31,760 nt of DNA from the NCBI GenBank assembly GCA_964645915.1, contig CAZYDH010000020.1, forward strand, positions 1-31,760, read 5' to 3'. The stretch's first letter is position 1. Each line of letters begins with the position of its first letter. The notes beneath the pieces are model-generated. The model worked only from the letters and a program-made list of their open reading frames with translations, did no database searches and was not told where the DNA came from. The stretch is from JACNKV01 sp964645915 (GTDB lineage: Bacteria; Fidelibacterota; Marinisomatia; Marinisomatales; JACNKV01). A program made the translations under genes and the position numbers. Shown here piece by piece: positions 8,310 to 16,555 of this stretch.

Positions 8310-9599
8310 TCAATCAAACTCTCGACCTAAAACACCCATATGGGCTTTAAAATATGCTTCATCGATCCGTGCATCATATTGTGTCGTGATCATATCGGCT
8401 TCTGCTCTTATTTCTGCTACCTGTGCGTCTAACACTTCTAAGATGCTTGCAGAACCCAACGCATATCGTTCCCTTGCTAATTTTAAATCTTCTTCGGCTG
8501 ACGTCAAAATATCGTTATACACTTCCAAGGTCTCTTTCGCTATATTCAAAGCATCATAAGAAGATTTCAGTTGTAATATTTTTTCATTAATCGTTGTCAA
8601 ATGATTTAATTTTCTCTGCTTTACAAGTATTTTGGATTGTTTCTCTCGAGAAGAGAGGTTTAATCCGGTAAATATTGGCAAGGATAATGAAAGACTCCCG
8701 GTCATATCCCAATTATCCGTATAGCCTGAAATTAACTCTGATGGATCTTCAGCGCTCGTACCATAATTTACATTTGCAGAAAGAGACGGTAAACGCAAAG
8801 CTCTCGTTAACTTATAATCCAATTCAGATTTTCGTATCTGTGATTCACTTGTTAATATCTCAGGATTTTCTATTTTCATGATCTCGATCGCTTCTTTAAT
8901 CTCTGGAAGATCGCTTAACAATTTTTCAGATCGCCTTACAGAAAGCTGGACATTCGTATTTAACAGACCCATAGTGTTTTTAAGACTTCTTAAAGAAGCA
9001 TCGACCATGGTTTGCTGGTTTAAAACCTGAACTTTGGATTGTCCGGTATTTTTTTTCGCTTTAAGGAGGTCTGTCTTGCTAACAGAACCTAAGTCATATT
9101 TCTTTTCTACAATTTCAAGATTTTGATTAGATGCTTCAAATCCTTTTTGATAGACTTCCAGTAATTCTTGTGCTTTTAATAATTGAAAATATGCTTCAAC
9201 AACTCTTAAAATGACCTGTGTGCGTATTTGTCGTTCCAGCTGGACAGCGGTATTAACGTCATTTCTTTTGCTTGCAATTGTATTCCACCAAGCCCCGCCA
9301 TCATAAATAGTTTGAGATACATTTACCGAACTTCTCCAGCTTGTACCACTTGTTTGAGAATATTGATCGGATAATGCTGTTTTGGATTCATTGACATTGC
9401 CACTTAAACTGACTGATGGAAGTATCTCACTCCACGAACCGGTTCGACCGGCTTTGGCAAGTTCAACATCTAATGCTGCAGATTGGATTGTTTCTTTGTT
9501 TAACAATGCCGCTCGAACACATTCTTCCAGTCCGTATTCTTGAGCCCATAGCCCAATCATTGGAAATAATGTAATAAATAAGACTAAAATATTTTTCAT
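8310..9599 (-). CDS. TolC-family outer-membrane efflux protein
   Basis: With the start at ATG 9599-9597 the protein has 429 residues. I prefer this start because it opens a clean Sec signal peptide (MKNILVLFITLFPMIGLWAQ) and is preceded by AGAGG at good spacing; an upstream in-frame start at 9662 would add 21 non-signal residues. Two homologous outer-membrane-efflux-protein repeats are visible, each with long alpha-helical coiled-coil segments (for example the region around GFEASNQNLEIVEKKYDLGSVSKTDLLKAKK and its C-terminal echo DLKLARERYALGSASILEVLDAQ). It would trimerise into the outer-membrane/periplasmic tunnel for the MacA-like adaptor and ABC permeases encoded downstream. Confidence 0.93.
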   Translation of the reverse strand: MKNILVLFITLFPMIGLWAQEYGLEECVRAALLNKETIQSAALDVELAKAGRTGSWSEILPSVSLSGNVNESKTALSDQYSQTSGTSWRSSVNVSQTIYDGGAWWNTIASKRNDVNTAVQLERQIRTQVILRVVEAYFQLLKAQELLEVYQKGFEASNQNLEIVEKKYDLGSVSKTDLLKAKKNTGQSKVQVLNQQTMVDASLRSLKNTMGLLNTNVQLSVRRSEKLLSDLPEIKEAIEIMKIENPEILTSESQIRKSELDYKLTRALRLPSLSANVNYGTSAEDPSELISGYTDNWDMTGSLSLSLPIFTGLNLSSREKQSKILVKQRKLNHLTTINEKILQLKSSYDALNIAKETLEVYNDILTSAEEDLKLARERYALGSASILEVLDAQVAEIRAEADMITTQYDARIDEAYFKAHMGVLGREFD

Positions 9600-9610
9600 C
9601 GTACCTCTTT

Positions 9611-10306
9611 TTAAATTAGGGCTTTTGTAATTGCGATTTGCACTATTAATAACACTACCCACACACTTGTTAATGTTAGAAAGACCTGTTTTGTTCCTTT
9701 TTTATATATAAGTCCCATTCCAATTGATATCAGGATGATTCTCCATACGGCAAATAGATCTATCCCTGCTAAGAACATTTGAATGAACGAATCAGGTTCT
9801 CCAATATTTAAAAGTCCCAAACCAGTATAAACTTTCACGCTCCATTTGTTCAGCATGAGTGGTATTTTTACCAACAATTCTGGGACAGTCACTAAATATG
9901 CATATGATGTTATCGTCATCATCAATCCGTATGTGCTGTTTCCGCCAAAAATAAAATTACCCACCAATATAACAATTAATGTAAAAAAGAACACACGGAG
10001 TGGAATGGATACTGCAGAGCCGATCCATCCGATCAATTGCCTAAATTGTGAAGGATTCTCAACTCTATCATATATCATTTCGATAGTGTTCTCTTTTTCC
10101 TCTTCGGGGATTTGTGTACTTTCTTCTACATGATTAATCGCTGTTTCAATCTGTGTGTCTTTGATCAAATCTTGCAGGAAAAATGTACTCATCAGTCCCG
10201 TGACCATGAGTAGGGTCAGTGGAAAAAGACTGTCTTTCCAATTGTTATGATCAATAATTTTTTGAAACACATCGGTCGGCGAAGTAAAAATCTTAAATAT
10301 AAACAT
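9611..10306 (-). CDS. Yip1-domain integral membrane protein
   Basis: The 231-residue protein has about five hydrophobic helices: near 30-47, 95-120 (VSIPLRVFFFTLIVILVGNFIFGG), 125-145, 178-202 and 208-228, with a charged acidic loop at about 50-85. This layout and the GNFIFGG plus following helix pattern fit the Yip1 family (PF04893), often found encoded next to MacAB/TolC-type operons in didermic bacteria. A strong Shine-Dalgarno (AAGGAG) precedes the ATG, and it heads the exporter operon, ending 11 bases before the TolC-like start. Its biochemical role in export is not known. Confidence 0.75.
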   Translation of the reverse strand: MFIFKIFTSPTDVFQKIIDHNNWKDSLFPLTLLMVTGLMSTFFLQDLIKDTQIETAINHVEESTQIPEEEKENTIEMIYDRVENPSQFRQLIGWIGSAVSIPLRVFFFTLIVILVGNFIFGGNSTYGLMMTITSYAYLVTVPELLVKIPLMLNKWSVKVYTGLGLLNIGEPDSFIQMFLAGIDLFAVWRIILISIGMGLIYKKGTKQVFLTLTSVWVVLLIVQIAITKALI

Positions 10307-10380
10307 TATATCACTCCTTGGTTTATCTCATTTTAGGCAATATTTATTAGACACAAAGTATAACGGAAAGTTATCAGATA

Positions 10381-11808
10381 TTATTGACTTTCTGATAAAA
10401 TATTATCCTTAATATTTAACATATATTCAAATGCGTCCTTATAATTATTCTCAATTTTTCCATCAAGAATAGCATTCTCAATTGCTTTTTTAATCTTTCC
10501 AACCTGTTTCCCTTCTGTAATTCCGCAAACTTCCATAATAGTATCTCCTCGAACAGGTGATTGAAATGCCCGGAGTTTATCTCGCTCAATAACGTTCAAC
10601 ATAAACTGCTCAACACGATCAAAATTTCCGAGATATCGTTTAATTAAATGCGGATTCTTACTGGTAATATCTGCACGGCATAACATTAACAGGTCTTCAA
10701 TATCTTCACCGGCACTAACCATCACTCTTCGTACTGCAGAGTCCGTTACTCCTTTTTTTGCTAAGGCAATCGGTCGGAGATGGAGTCTGATCAGTTTCAT
10801 CAAATACTCTTTTAACTTATTGGAAAGTTTCATCCGTTTAGAAATATTCTCCATCATTCTTGCTCCGATTTCATCGTGCCCATAGAACGTATACCCCTTT
10901 ACCGGATGAAGCCTTCGAGTTCGAGGTTTGGCAATGTCGTGCATTAACGCTGCAAATCGCAATTCCATTTTATTGGTCAATTTTGCAATATTATCAACAA
11001 CCTGTAACGTATGTTGGAACACGTCTTTATGATGCCATTCTTTTGCCTGTTCTAAACCATACATTTGATCGATCTCCGGGAGAAAATATTTCAACAATCC
11101 GGCATCTTGAAGAAGAGATAATCCAATAGAAGGTTTCGGAGTCTTCAGTATTTTAATAAACTCAGCCGTCACTCTTTCAGCTGAGACAATTGATAACCGA
11201 GATGCCTGTTTTTTCATAGACATAAAACAAGCTTCATCCATGTTAAGATTCAATTTAGAGATAAAATAGGCAGCTCTTATCATTCGAATCGGGTCTTCAG
11301 AGAATGTTTCATCCGGGTCTAAAGGCGTAATCAGCCGTTTCTTTCTTAAATCAACAATTCCATAAAATGGATCATGCAACTCTCCAAAATGAGCAGGTGA
11401 AATATTGACCGCCATCGCATTGATCGTAAAATCTCGTCGGAGTAAGTCTCCTTTTAGATCGGTGTATTGAATTTCTTTGGGTTTGCGAGAGTCTTCTTGA
11501 TATGATTCAGTCCGAGCAGATGTTACTTCAATCTGAATAGGCTTATTGGGAATCATTGCTGTTCCAAATTGTGGAAAGGGAATCACTTTCTTAATTCCCA
11601 GTTCCTTCGCTAATGACTTGGCATATTCAATTCCATCTCCAATGACCATTAAATCTGCTTCGATAATCTTAGATTGTAATAATAGATCACGAACCACGCC
11701 ACCGACAACATAAATCTCAATATTATGTTTTGATGCAAGTTTTCCTGCAACAGTTAATACCTGATGCAGATCAGCATGGGGTATAATTAAATCTTTTATG
11801 TTTGTCAT
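10381..11808 (-). CDS. cca: CCA tRNA nucleotidyltransferase / poly(A) polymerase with HD domain
   Basis: A 475-residue class II nucleotidyltransferase. Motifs: GGVVRDLLL (36-44) followed by EADLMV (50-55), RRDFTINA (124-131), DPFYGIVDL (146-154), EDPIRMIRAA (171-180) and an HD phosphohydrolase domain with the MHDIAKPRTRR motif (His290, Asp291). It adds or repairs the CCA end of tRNA, or adds poly(A) tails; the sequence alone does not separate these. The first metal ligand of the usual D-x-D pair is Glu50 instead of Asp, a conservative but uncommon change. The HD domain suggests added 2',3'-phosphatase or phosphodiesterase activity. Single gene, ending 74 bases before the Yip1 gene; an inverted repeat TTATCAGA/TCTGATAA straddles its stop codon but is not followed by a T-run in the transcript direction. 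Confidence 0.88.
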   Translation of the reverse strand: MTNIKDLIIPHADLHQVLTVAGKLASKHNIEIYVVGGVVRDLLLQSKIIEADLMVIGDGIEYAKSLAKELGIKKVIPFPQFGTAMIPNKPIQIEVTSARTESYQEDSRKPKEIQYTDLKGDLLRRDFTINAMAVNISPAHFGELHDPFYGIVDLRKKRLITPLDPDETFSEDPIRMIRAAYFISKLNLNMDEACFMSMKKQASRLSIVSAERVTAEFIKILKTPKPSIGLSLLQDAGLLKYFLPEIDQMYGLEQAKEWHHKDVFQHTLQVVDNIAKLTNKMELRFAALMHDIAKPRTRRLHPVKGYTFYGHDEIGARMMENISKRMKLSNKLKEYLMKLIRLHLRPIALAKKGVTDSAVRRVMVSAGEDIEDLLMLCRADITSKNPHLIKRYLGNFDRVEQFMLNVIERDKLRAFQSPVRGDTIMEVCGITEGKQVGKIKKAIENAILDGKIENNYKDAFEYMLNIKDNILSESQ

Positions 11809-12017
11809 AGATTACAAATTACAAAATGATACTAAGTCTATAAAAGCAATATCAATTAGTTCTTTTGTGTTAGTCGATTACCTGCTTAACGGTGAATTGT
11901 ATGAGTAGTGGCAAATTGTGTGAATCACTCCTGTCACACCGTTCAAGTAGGTTGCAAATCTTGATAACGTGTACTGTCGAGTTTTATCTTTCAATATATC
12001 AAATATGTTCGATTCTA
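11809..12017. other. Intergenic region without recognisable content
   Basis: These 209 bases separate the DUF3667 gene from cca. An 84-codon frame crosses the region on the minus strand but only reads the end of the DUF3667 gene in another frame and has no supporting features. I see no terminator-like hairpin with T-run and no RNA gene. Confidence 0.4.
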
Positions 12018-12914
12018 TTATAAGCTTATTCCACTTTGAATAACGACAAGTACAATTAATCCAACAGCTACTGCAAAAACCACCACGGAATAAACTAGCC
12101 CAATTACAGTTATTTTTAGAATTGTCTTCCAAGTTTTTTGTTGATAAAGAATTTTATGACCAATAGTTAAATAAACAGGTATTAGAAGAATTAAATAGTC
12201 TCTGAATGAATATGAAAAATCTGGAAGAATCACGGCTAACAAAAGTATTACAAATAAGACGACAAATATAAATGCATGCTGATTAATTGCCATTATAAAA
12301 TGAGTTATGTAATAATTTTGTGCTTTCCGATAAAATAACCATAATAAAAAACCGTATAATGGCATTAAAAGAAACATCGCCCATGAAAGATTGGTCAATA
12401 ACCGGTCAAAGAATATTTCTGGATGTCTACTTAATAAAGCTATTTTAGACACTTCACTATCCTTTATATTTGATTCGGAGAGTATTTCCTCATCTGTTTT
12501 TAAAGTATCAGGAATATTAAGTGGATCAGAAACCTCATTATTCCCCAATATGGTCACATCATTTTTATTCTCTATGTTTATTATAGTATGTTGCGATGAA
12601 TAATAACTAAGCAATAGGAAAAAAATAAAACTAATAAACACATAAAATCTAAAAGGTGGCATGTATTTTACACGATGACCTTTTACATAGTCTAGCGTTA
12701 AGGTTCCTGGTTTAAATAATATTGCAATAAAAGTTTTCCAAAATCGGGTATCAAAAGCGAACATATTTCCCATAAAATCGATAATCAAAAATTGAAAAGG
12801 CCGTTCAAATTCCTTTATCGACTGACCACATTCTGGACAATAATTACCATGAAATTTCTCACTACAGTTTTTACATATATATTGTTCTTTGTCATCGGTT
12901 TTATTGTTATTCAT
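12018..12914 (-). CDS. DUF3667-family zinc-ribbon membrane protein
   Basis: A 298-residue protein with an N-terminal zinc ribbon (Cys14-x2-Cys17 and Cys26-x2-Cys29, ending CPECGQ) followed by the DUF3667 signature segment (FDTRFWKTFIAILFKPGTL, then the motif around YVKGHRVKYMPPFRFYVFISF) and four to five transmembrane helices toward the C terminus. This family is common in Bacteroidota and relatives and has no established function. The start ATG has a good AAGGAAG Shine-Dalgarno. It appears monocistronic, with 117 bases separating it from recG upstream. Confidence 0.85.
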   Translation of the reverse strand: MNNNKTDDKEQYICKNCSEKFHGNYCPECGQSIKEFERPFQFLIIDFMGNMFAFDTRFWKTFIAILFKPGTLTLDYVKGHRVKYMPPFRFYVFISFIFFLLLSYYSSQHTIINIENKNDVTILGNNEVSDPLNIPDTLKTDEEILSESNIKDSEVSKIALLSRHPEIFFDRLLTNLSWAMFLLMPLYGFLLWLFYRKAQNYYITHFIMAINQHAFIFVVLFVILLLAVILPDFSYSFRDYLILLIPVYLTIGHKILYQQKTWKTILKITVIGLVYSVVVFAVAVGLIVLVVIQSGISL

Positions 12915-13031
12915 TTTTGCTTCCTTAATTTTTTAGAGTTATAAGACACTTAAACTTTAAACCTGAATTGATATAAAATATATTCGTATAACATAATTTA
13001 GATCGATTTAATATGCAACACATCGAGATAC

Positions 13032-15110
13032 TTATGAGATATTAACCGCTTCCAGCATCGACTGATAATCCTTTATGAATTTATTGCGGATTCCTAGATG
13101 CTCTGGTTTACGTAAATGCGGATCTTTTTCTACAACTTCAAAAGCATATTCACGTGCTTGTCTGATCAAAGCTCCATCCGTAACCATATCAGCTATTTTA
13201 TATTTAAGAAAACCACTTTGACGAATTCCAAAGAATTCCCCAGGACCGCGTATCTTTAAATCCTCGTCTGATATAAGGAATCCGTCATTGGTTTCTTCCA
13301 TAATTTTTAATCGTCGTTTACTGTTCTTTGTAAAATTCCTCTGAACTAAAATACAATAACTTTTTGCTGTGCCACGCCCTACTCTACCTCGCAATTGATG
13401 AAGTTGGGTTAAACCAAAACGATCTGCATGTTCAATTAGCATAACAGAAGCATTTGGGACATCAATTCCTACTTCTATCACAGTTGTTGATACTAATATT
13501 TGAATCTCATTATTAGAAAAAGAATCCATGACAGCATCTTTTTCCTCCTTTTTCATTCTTCCGTGTATCAAACCAACAGTGATTCCGTTAAATACTGTTT
13601 TTTGAAGATCTTCAAATGCCTCAGTTGCGGCAGCAAAATCCGATTTTTCAGTTTCTTCTACCAGCGGATATACAATCATACACTGGCGACCATTTTTCAC
13701 TTCGTCACGCATAAATGCATATACACTGTCTAATCGTTCGGGATTGACCGTTTTTGTGGTAATCGGTAGCCGGTTTTTAGGAAGTTCATCAATGATGGAT
13801 AGATCCATATCTCCATGATAGGTTATAGCTAATGTTCGTGGAATCGGTGTCGCAGTCATCGCTAAAAAATGCGGATTGAGTCCTTTCTCTACCAACTCTC
13901 CTCGTTGCATTACACCAAACCGATGTTGCTCATCTACGATTACCAATCCAAGATTCTTAAACTTTACATCTTCTTGAATGAGCGCATGTGTTCCGACGAC
14001 AAGATTAATTTTTCCATTTTCAATAGATTCTAAAATGTTATTTCTCTCTTTTGTTGGCGTATTTCCAACTAAAATTGCACAGGTGATCTGTGCTGATTCC
14101 ACGAAAGCGGTTATTGATTCATAATGTTGATGGGCTAAAATCTCCGTTGGGGCCATGATGGCTACCTGTGCCTGATTCCCAACAGCTATCGCAGATATTA
14201 AAAGGGCTACAATTGTTTTTCCGGAACCGACATCTCCTTGGAGCAATCGATTCATTGGGTTGGATTTAGAAAGGTCTTTACGGATCTCAGTCACAACACG
14301 TTTTTGAGCTTCGGTTAACTCAAATGGTAATGAATCGTAAATCCTTTTTACATACGGACCTGAATCACTAAGAGGAGTTGCCCCGGTTTGCTTTACGGTT
14401 TCTTTACGAAGTGCTAACAATAACTGTAGAAAGAAATGTTCGTCGAATTTTAGTCGATGAATGGCTTGATGCAGATCTTGCACATTCTCTGCAAAGTGAA
14501 TAGATGATAAAGCAGAAGAAAGAGAACAAAGATTATATCGGTTTTTTACGTCGTTTGAAAAGATATCATCGATTTCCGGGACTTGCTTTAAAATTTCACG
14601 GACCATCCGTCTAAATCTTAACTGGTCCAAACCAACTTGTTTAAAAGATTGAGTCAACGGATATAATGGAACGACAACTCCGGTATTTAATGGATCATCT
14701 TCTGCATTGATCTTATCATATTCAGGATGTACAATTTGAAATCCATTAAAGAACTCTATCTTTCCAAATACAGCCAATCTGTCACCGGGAGATAAGCTTC
14801 GTTTGATGTAAGGAATTCCATTAAACCACGTCAAGGTCAACAGGCCGGTTTTATCGCTTAAAACAGCCTGAAACAATTTTCGTTTTCGTGTTTTTTTCTC
14901 TCCACAGACTTGCACAGTACCAACGACAAAAGCATAGCTGTCTTTCTCTAAAGATCGAATTGGAGTAACCGTAGTTCTATCTAAATGACGTCGGGGAAAA
15001 TAATAAAATAAATCTTCAACCGATTCCAATCCGGCTTCAGATAAGGTTTTGATTCGAGCTGGTCCGACTCCTTTGAGAAACTGAAGAGATGTCGAAAATG
15101 AAACCGTCAT
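13032..15110 (-). CDS. recG: ATP-dependent DNA helicase RecG
   Basis: At 692 residues this is the normal RecG length. The N-terminal wedge/OB domain covers about 1-160 (FYYFPRRHLDRTTV, GDRLAVFGKIEFFNGF). The helicase core shows Walker A GDVGSGKT (292-299), DEQH box (393-396, VDEQHRFGV), motif III TATPIPRTLA, and motif VI QLRGRVGRG (near 600), with the C-terminal segment GPGEFFGIRQSG typical of RecG. It reverses stalled replication forks and processes Holliday junctions. The start lacks a clear Shine-Dalgarno, but the N-terminal sequence aligns with the family from the second residue on. A GGTTG/CAACC hairpin lies in the short leader. Confidence 0.96.
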   Translation of the reverse strand: MTVSFSTSLQFLKGVGPARIKTLSEAGLESVEDLFYYFPRRHLDRTTVTPIRSLEKDSYAFVVGTVQVCGEKKTRKRKLFQAVLSDKTGLLTLTWFNGIPYIKRSLSPGDRLAVFGKIEFFNGFQIVHPEYDKINAEDDPLNTGVVVPLYPLTQSFKQVGLDQLRFRRMVREILKQVPEIDDIFSNDVKNRYNLCSLSSALSSIHFAENVQDLHQAIHRLKFDEHFFLQLLLALRKETVKQTGATPLSDSGPYVKRIYDSLPFELTEAQKRVVTEIRKDLSKSNPMNRLLQGDVGSGKTIVALLISAIAVGNQAQVAIMAPTEILAHQHYESITAFVESAQITCAILVGNTPTKERNNILESIENGKINLVVGTHALIQEDVKFKNLGLVIVDEQHRFGVMQRGELVEKGLNPHFLAMTATPIPRTLAITYHGDMDLSIIDELPKNRLPITTKTVNPERLDSVYAFMRDEVKNGRQCMIVYPLVEETEKSDFAAATEAFEDLQKTVFNGITVGLIHGRMKKEEKDAVMDSFSNNEIQILVSTTVIEVGIDVPNASVMLIEHADRFGLTQLHQLRGRVGRGTAKSYCILVQRNFTKNSKRRLKIMEETNDGFLISDEDLKIRGPGEFFGIRQSGFLKYKIADMVTDGALIRQAREYAFEVVEKDPHLRKPEHLGIRNKFIKDYQSMLEAVNIS

Positions 15111-15202
15111 TAATTAAATCCACATGGTTGGGAAATCAACCTAAATAAAGGGAACAGCCGAACACGAATCATTTAAACGTAGTATCGGTTAAAACAGTAC
15201 AG

Positions 15203-16555
15203 TTACTTCCATTCCTTCCGATAGGTGTAGGTAACCGTTTTTGTTTCTCCTGCTTCTACTTTTAACGGGAAGTGAATTGTAGATGCATCTTTTTTAATAT
15301 ACATATCCGAAGCGTCTCGAATCACCCAATCACCGGAAATATGTTCAATTACTTTTACAGAAACGTCCACTTCTTTTGTATTTCTTAATATAAGTTCAAT
15401 TGTGGCTTCTTCACTTTTCCGCTGACGATCATAATGGAGAACTTTTCGTTTTCCTCTAACATCAAATGCACGTCCTGCGGTCAGAGTAGCTGTCCCGCCG
15501 GTTGGAATTTGATCTAAATAATCCTCACCAACAAATTTGACAAACCCATTTTTTCCTGAATGATACAGTTCTACTTTTCCGGCTGGAAGCGGAATGTTTA
15601 AAGAGTTTTCTTTAGTGTTCGCAATACTTATTTCAGTGACCAATGGTTCATCACGCTGCACTCGTTCTGCATTTTCAAAAATATATTCTTTGTTGAACTG
15701 CACGACCCGAGGAGTATATAACCGAATCGTTGTTTGGTGATCAGAGTAAAACATTTGTTTGTCTGATAAAAAATATTCGTGGTAATCCCCAAGTGTTTCT
15801 CTTTGAGTGCTTGGTACCTCACTCTCCAATATCACTCTTTGATTTGGCAGGGCTTGTTTAGATAACTTGCGAATATCTTGATACCGATTGGTTCGATGTA
15901 GTTCTCCTTCTACCAAACGTAGATCAGCTTCTAAAAAATCTATTCCACTGTTATTGGTAATCAAGGCTTCAGAAATAAATTCACCTTTCCCCGTTTCTCT
16001 GTCCATAATAAACCGATAAATTGCATTCCAATCAAATCCTGAACTTAGATAGATCAAACTTCCTTCTTTATTTCCGCTTTCATTTGTTATGATGGACCAT
16101 TCTAAAGAAGGTTTAAATTGAAAGTTCTCTACAAACTTATCCATGGTAAAATATTCAATCTTATCAGATGGAATGTAAATCATCTCTTGATCTTCTAATA
16201 ACGTAATTCCAGCTGAAGTATAGTCTAATAATAACCCTTCAAAAGATTTTCCCTCAATGGTTTTCAATTTTATCGGATAACCTAGCTTACTTAAATAATA
16301 TTCCTGACTATGAAATATATCGGCGTCTAGGGTTTGTGAAATAATGGTTGCTCCCGGGATAACTAAAAAGGGAGAATCCGTAAACATTCCTTTGGGTAAT
16401 AGATTATATGAAACTTGATTTTCTCCCATAATCATAGACCATTCTACAGGCTGAGAAACTAACGCAAACTTATCTTTATATAGGGTAATTGTTGCATTAT
16501 AAGACTGGCTAAATCCATATGTTAGAAACAGAAATATCCATATGACTTTTTTCAT
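15203..16555 (-). CDS. DUF4139-domain exported protein
   Basis: The 450-residue protein starts with a Sec signal peptide (MKKVIWIFLFLTYGFSQ). The body is beta-rich and resembles the DUF4139/mucoidy-inhibitor-A-like family: an N-terminal part about 20-130 and the conserved middle and C-terminal part (SSGFDWNAIYRFIMDRETG, LPAGKVELYHSG, TGGTATLTAGRAFDVRGKRK, EVDVSVKVIEHISGDW). Such proteins have no defined biochemical role. Its start overlaps the valS stop (ATGA at 16552-16555), so it is translationally coupled to valS, although a functional link is not obvious. Confidence 0.82.
   Translation of the reverse strand: MKKVIWIFLFLTYGFSQSYNATITLYKDKFALVSQPVEWSMIMGENQVSYNLLPKGMFTDSPFLVIPGATIISQTLDADIFHSQEYYLSKLGYPIKLKTIEGKSFEGLLLDYTSAGITLLEDQEMIYIPSDKIEYFTMDKFVENFQFKPSLEWSIITNESGNKEGSLIYLSSGFDWNAIYRFIMDRETGKGEFISEALITNNSGIDFLEADLRLVEGELHRTNRYQDIRKLSKQALPNQRVILESEVPSTQRETLGDYHEYFLSDKQMFYSDHQTTIRLYTPRVVQFNKEYIFENAERVQRDEPLVTEISIANTKENSLNIPLPAGKVELYHSGKNGFVKFVGEDYLDQIPTGGTATLTAGRAFDVRGKRKVLHYDRQRKSEEATIELILRNTKEVDVSVKVIEHISGDWVIRDASDMYIKKDASTIHFPLKVEAGETKTVTYTYRKEWK

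Noticed and set aside
9600..9662. Longer TolC-like protein starting at 9662
   Set aside because: The extra 21 residues are not a signal sequence and overlap the Yip1 gene end; the ATG at 9599 has both a Shine-Dalgarno and a signal peptide.
10370..10400. Inverted repeat TTATCAGA/TCTGATAA across the cca stop codon as intrinsic terminator
   Set aside because: No U-run follows in the direction of cca transcription and the stem is AT-rich.
11878..12132. An 84-codon minus-strand frame
   Set aside because: It overlaps the end of the DUF3667 gene in another frame, and its translation is a cysteine-rich shadow without a ribosome binding site.
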